The translations under genes and the position numbers were made by a program. The notes under the pieces were generated by a model. The model saw only the letters and a list, made by a program, of their open reading frames with translations, did not search any database and was not told where the DNA came from. A DNA stretch of 64,000 bases, taken from positions 62,001-126,000 of the forward strand of contig JAEWPV010000006.1 in the NCBI GenBank assembly GCA_023460535.1, given 5' to 3'. The stretch comes from Bacillota bacterium (lineage in GTDB: Bacteria; Bacillota; Clostridia; Oscillospirales; Ruminococcaceae). Below are positions 61,194 to 64,000 of the stretch, piece by piece (the stretch's first letter is position 1; the number at the start of each line of letters is the position of its first letter).

Positions 61194-62147
61194 ATGACTA
61201 ACACAGCTGTAAAACAGGCGGCAAACAGGCAAGGCGCAAAGCGCCGCGCAGGAAAAAAGAACCTGACACTGCTGCTGATTGCTTTGCCTGGGCTTATCTA
61301 TTTACTAATTAATAACTACATTCCCATGTTCGGAATTTTCATTGCGTTTAAGCAGATGGATTATTCCAAGGGCATCTTTGGAAGTGAATGGAGCGGGCTT
61401 AACAACTTTAAGTTCTTGTTCCAAACCAAGGAAGCCTGGGTGATGATTCGAAACACGGTGCTGTATAACCTTACCTTCATTATTCTGGGCGCGGTGCTTG
61501 CGGTTTTTATCGCCATTTTGATGAGCGAGGTAACCAAGTATTTCTGCTCCAAACTCTTTCAGGCGGGGTTAATCTTACCCAACCTGATTTCTATGGTAGT
61601 GGTAGCCTACCTTGTGTACGCATTTTTAAACCCGGAAACGGGTCTTGTTAATAAAACAATTCTAAGCGCAATGGGTGTAGCCGGTGTAAACTGGTATACC
61701 GAGGCAAAGCACTGGCCCTTTATTCTGGTGCTGGTGCAGATGTGGAAGTCGGCTGGTTACTCCTCAATTATTTATATCGCCAGCATAAGCGGTATTGATA
61801 AGGGCCTGTATGAGGCGGCTCGCCTTGACGGCGCGGGCAAGTTTAAGCAGCTTGCGTGTATCACACTGCCTCAGCTAAAACCCACCATAATTATGTTGAC
61901 ATTGATGAGTGTAGGGCGGCTGTTTGCATCTGACTTCGGTTTGTTTTATCAGGTGCCCATGAACTCCGGCGCCCTGTTCAACGTAACGCAGACTATCGAT
62001 ACCTACGTGTACCGCGGGCTGATGAACTATGGTAACATCGGTATGTCCAGCGCTGCCGGTCTGTTCCAGTCGGTGGTTGGCTTTATGCTGGTGGTAGGTG
62101 CAAACTGGATTGTGCGCAAAACAGAAGCGGACAGCGCTTTGTTCTAA
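61194..62147 (+). CDS. ABC sugar transporter permease 1 (LplB type)
   Basis: The 317-residue membrane protein has about six helices and the EAA loop EAARLDGAGKFKQLACITLPQLKP split around residues 222-245, which docks to the ATPase. The N-terminus KQMDYSKGIFGSEWSGL is typical of LplB-type permeases. AGGAGAAG precedes ATG 61194; the frame is open a little further. The second permease follows after 13 bp. No ATPase gene is present, so a shared ATPase such as MsmX is likely used. Confidence 0.9.
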   Translation: MTNTAVKQAANRQGAKRRAGKKNLTLLLIALPGLIYLLINNYIPMFGIFIAFKQMDYSKGIFGSEWSGLNNFKFLFQTKEAWVMIRNTVLYNLTFIILGAVLAVFIAILMSEVTKYFCSKLFQAGLILPNLISMVVVAYLVYAFLNPETGLVNKTILSAMGVAGVNWYTEAKHWPFILVLVQMWKSAGYSSIIYIASISGIDKGLYEAARLDGAGKFKQLACITLPQLKPTIIMLTLMSVGRLFASDFGLFYQVPMNSGALFNVTQTIDTYVYRGLMNYGNIGMSSAAGLFQSVVGFMLVVGANWIVRKTEADSALF

Positions 62148-62160
62148 AGGAGAGAAAACA

Positions 62161-63060
62161 ATGGGCAATTTAGAAACAAGAGGCGAGAAAAGCTTTCGCA
62201 TCTTTTCGCTGGTGACGCTCACCGTCATTACACTGTGCGCTCTTCTGCCGCTTCTTTTGATTATCATCTCATCGTTTACAGACGAAGCGTCGTTGGTGGC
62301 TAACGGTTACAGCTTTTTCCCCAAAAAATGGAGCGCGGATTCTTATCTGTATATGCTTCAGCAGTCCAGCATCATCTTTCGCGCATATGGTGTATCGATC
62401 GCGGTTACGGCGGTGGGTACCGTCATAAGCCTTATACTTACCACCATGGTCGCGTATCCCATGTCCCGTGCAGATTTTAAATACAAGAATGTGCTGGCAT
62501 TCATCGTGTTCTTTACTATGCTGTTTAACGGCGGTATTGTACCTAGTTATATCATGTGGACCAGAGTGTTTCAGATTAACGACACCTTTTGGGCGCTGCT
62601 TATCCCCAACTACCTGGTAGGTGCCATGAACATCCTACTGGTGCGCAACTATTTTAAAAACAATATTCCGGCTGCACTGATAGAGTCGGCACAGATCGAC
62701 GGCGCAACCGAGATGCACATTCTGTTTCGCATCATGCTGCCGCTTGCAGTCCCTGTCAGTGTCACGGTGGGTCTGTTTACCGGTCTTGCCTATTGGAACG
62801 ACTGGATTAACGCACTGTACTACATCGAATCCCCCAAACTGTACGGCATACAGAACCTGCTGATGCGAATGATGAACAACATTCAGTTTTTGGCTTCCGG
62901 GCAAGCGAGCGGCATAACCAGCGGACAGATTATCACCCTGCCCAGCAACGGAATCCGCATGTCACTTGCCGTTATTGGAATCCTGCCCATTCTCGTAATC
63001 TTCCCCTTCTTGCAAAAATATCTCATTAAGGGTGTTGTAATCGGCGCGGTTAAGGGATAA
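62161..63060 (+). CDS. ABC sugar transporter permease 2 (LplC type)
   Basis: The 299-residue protein has six helices and an EAA loop ESAQIDGATEMHILFRIMLP. AAAGGAGAG precedes ATG 62161. With the upstream permease and binding protein it makes an importer of the CUT1 type. No ATPase or glycosidase gene follows before the Nif3-like gene, so the sugar is not identified. Confidence 0.9.
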   Translation: MGNLETRGEKSFRIFSLVTLTVITLCALLPLLLIIISSFTDEASLVANGYSFFPKKWSADSYLYMLQQSSIIFRAYGVSIAVTAVGTVISLILTTMVAYPMSRADFKYKNVLAFIVFFTMLFNGGIVPSYIMWTRVFQINDTFWALLIPNYLVGAMNILLVRNYFKNNIPAALIESAQIDGATEMHILFRIMLPLAVPVSVTVGLFTGLAYWNDWINALYYIESPKLYGIQNLLMRMMNNIQFLASGQASGITSGQIITLPSNGIRMSLAVIGILPILVIFPFLQKYLIKGVVIGAVKG

Positions 63061-63190
63061 AATTAGGTATAAAATCATAACGGCAGGGGAGAGAATATCC
63101 TCTTTCACGTTGTTAATGCAGACTGTTTTATCGCGTTTTTCATCCTTTGCCATGCCGAGTGCAGTGGCGAAGAAAGGAATGGTCTTAAGC

Positions 63191-64000
63191 ATGAAAGCAA
63201 AAGATGTTGTGGCTCGAATTACCGAGTGGGCAAACGTCGAAATCTTGTTGCCCCAAACCTGCGACGGATACAAGGCGGGAGATCCCGAAACGGAGGTAAC
63301 CGGCGTTGTAACCAGCTTTATGGCTACGGCAAACGTCATTCGTGAAGCGGCTCGCTTGGGCGCTAACATGATTATTACCCACGAGCCCACGTATTTTACC
63401 GGCGCAGACACCACGGATTGGTGCGGGTCCGACGCCGTATACCTGGCAAAGAAAAAGCTGATAGAAGAAACGGGTATGGTCATATGGAGATACCACGACT
63501 TGATACACATGACGCAGCCGGACGGTATCTATGACGGCTTTATAAAAGAGATGGGCTGGCAGCAATACGCTTGCCCCCCGGCACAAAAGCAGCTGGGCAG
63601 CGAAGACGGCATACGCAGCTTTATCAAAAACTTCAGCGACTATTACGACATCCCGCAAACCACACTGGGTCAGCTTGCGCAGGAGTTTAAGCAAAAGCTG
63701 CAGATGGATACAATTCAGATTATCGGCAACCCCGCCATGCCCTGCTCCCGCATTGGCGTTTTGGTCGGCGGTGGCAGCCTTGGTTTTGGCATGGACGAAA
63801 TGCCCATGCTGGTAATGGCGGAAAAAGGCATTGACGTGCTTGTGTGCGGCGAGATTCTCGAATGGACGAGCTGCGCATACATCAACGATGCCACGCAGCT
63901 GGGCATAAACAAAGCCATGATTGTACTGGGACACGAGAGAAGCGAGGAGTGGGGCATGAAGCATATGTGTGCTTGGCTAAAAACGCTTATACCGGTGCCC
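63191..64000 (+). CDS. Nif3-like dinuclear metal centre protein, 3' end beyond window
   Basis: The first 270 codons are open and read KAKDVVARITEWANVE, with VTGVVTSFMATANVIREAA, ANMIITHEPTYFTG (metal histidine), GVLVGGGSLG and VCGEILEW-related residues, as in the NIF3/YbgI hexameric metal proteins. Their biochemical role is unsettled. ATG 63191 is chosen; the in-frame ATG 63179 has AAGAAAGG directly against it. The 130 bp before it hold no further gene. It may be in the transcript of the ABC transporter. Confidence 0.85.
   Translation, partial: MKAKDVVARITEWANVEILLPQTCDGYKAGDPETEVTGVVTSFMATANVIREAARLGANMIITHEPTYFTGADTTDWCGSDAVYLAKKKLIEETGMVIWRYHDLIHMTQPDGIYDGFIKEMGWQQYACPPAQKQLGSEDGIRSFIKNFSDYYDIPQTTLGQLAQEFKQKLQMDTIQIIGNPAMPCSRIGVLVGGGSLGFGMDEMPMLVMAEKGIDVLVCGEILEWTSCAYINDATQLGINKAMIVLGHERSEEWGMKHMCAWLKTLIPVP

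Overview
The window looks like a chromosomal segment of a low-to-mid-GC Gram-positive bacterium of the class Clostridia (Bacillota). The evidence is the gene order and RNA content: a glmS ribozyme in front of glmS, an SRP RNA followed by dnaX, an ebfC/ybaB gene and recR, smpB next to ssrA, a darA-holB-ricT run, YesM/YesN-type two-component genes beside a sugar ABC transporter, and many GTG or TTG starts with strong AGGAGG-type ribosome binding sites. There is no rRNA, CRISPR array, prophage or recognisable insertion sequence. Almost everything is housekeeping or small adaptive operons, and non-coding DNA is mostly short.

Layout. 0-6 kb holds small regulatory and transport units: a TetR regulator with an aldo/keto reductase cut by the edge, a lone BlaI repressor, an APC-type amino acid permease, a DUF1232 protein, and a double-MerR regulator ahead of a two-gene ABC-2 exporter. 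6.4-12 kb is the Firmicutes replication/signalling run (FemX-like transferase, YaaO-like decarboxylase, GNAT, DarA, HolB, RicT). 12.2-18 kb carries murD, two translationally coupled M42 aminopeptidases, a GNAT and a PLP enzyme. 18-25.4 kb carries yyaL, a tocopherol-cyclase-like protein with a Rieske/FAD oxidoreductase, and glpK coupled to a phosphatidyltransferase. 25.4-30.7 kb has a tRNA-Thr, DUF975 and HD-GYP proteins, an SDR protein and a U32 protein. 30.7-41.3 kb is mostly on the minus strand: mltG, 5-formyl-THF cyclo-ligase, DJ-1, thyX, an Lrp regulator, pcrA with a LexA-like box inside its promoter, an orphan mazF, and glmS with its ribozyme. 41.5-45.6 kb holds a predicted membrane pseudokinase and a large glycine-rich repeat surface protein whose sortase signal looks truncated. 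45.8-49.8 kb is SRP RNA-dnaX-ebfC-recR-smpB-tmRNA. 50-55.7 kb is envelope- and possibly spore-related: an acyltransferase, a polysaccharide deacetylase and two DUF4183-like proteins with a possible sigma-K-type promoter. 55.9-63 kb is a two-component system plus solute-binding protein and two permeases. A Nif3-like gene runs off the right edge.

How the genes work together. Wall building recurs: FemX-like transferase, MurD, GlmS, MltG and a NodB-type deacetylase. Glycerol kinase and the CDP-alcohol phosphatidyltransferase could form a direct route from glycerol to phosphatidylglycerol. ThyX and the 5-formyl-THF ligase share folate chemistry. The YesMN-type pair very likely controls the downstream transporter, which lacks its own ATPase and must borrow one. 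The less ordinary items are the pseudokinase/repeat-protein locus, the DUF4183-like pair, the LexA-like box, the truncated sorting signal and the tandem palindromes before murD. I see no clear multi-gene system that is new in kind; the strongest candidates are these small loci. All functional calls are by reading sequence motifs, and no database search was possible.
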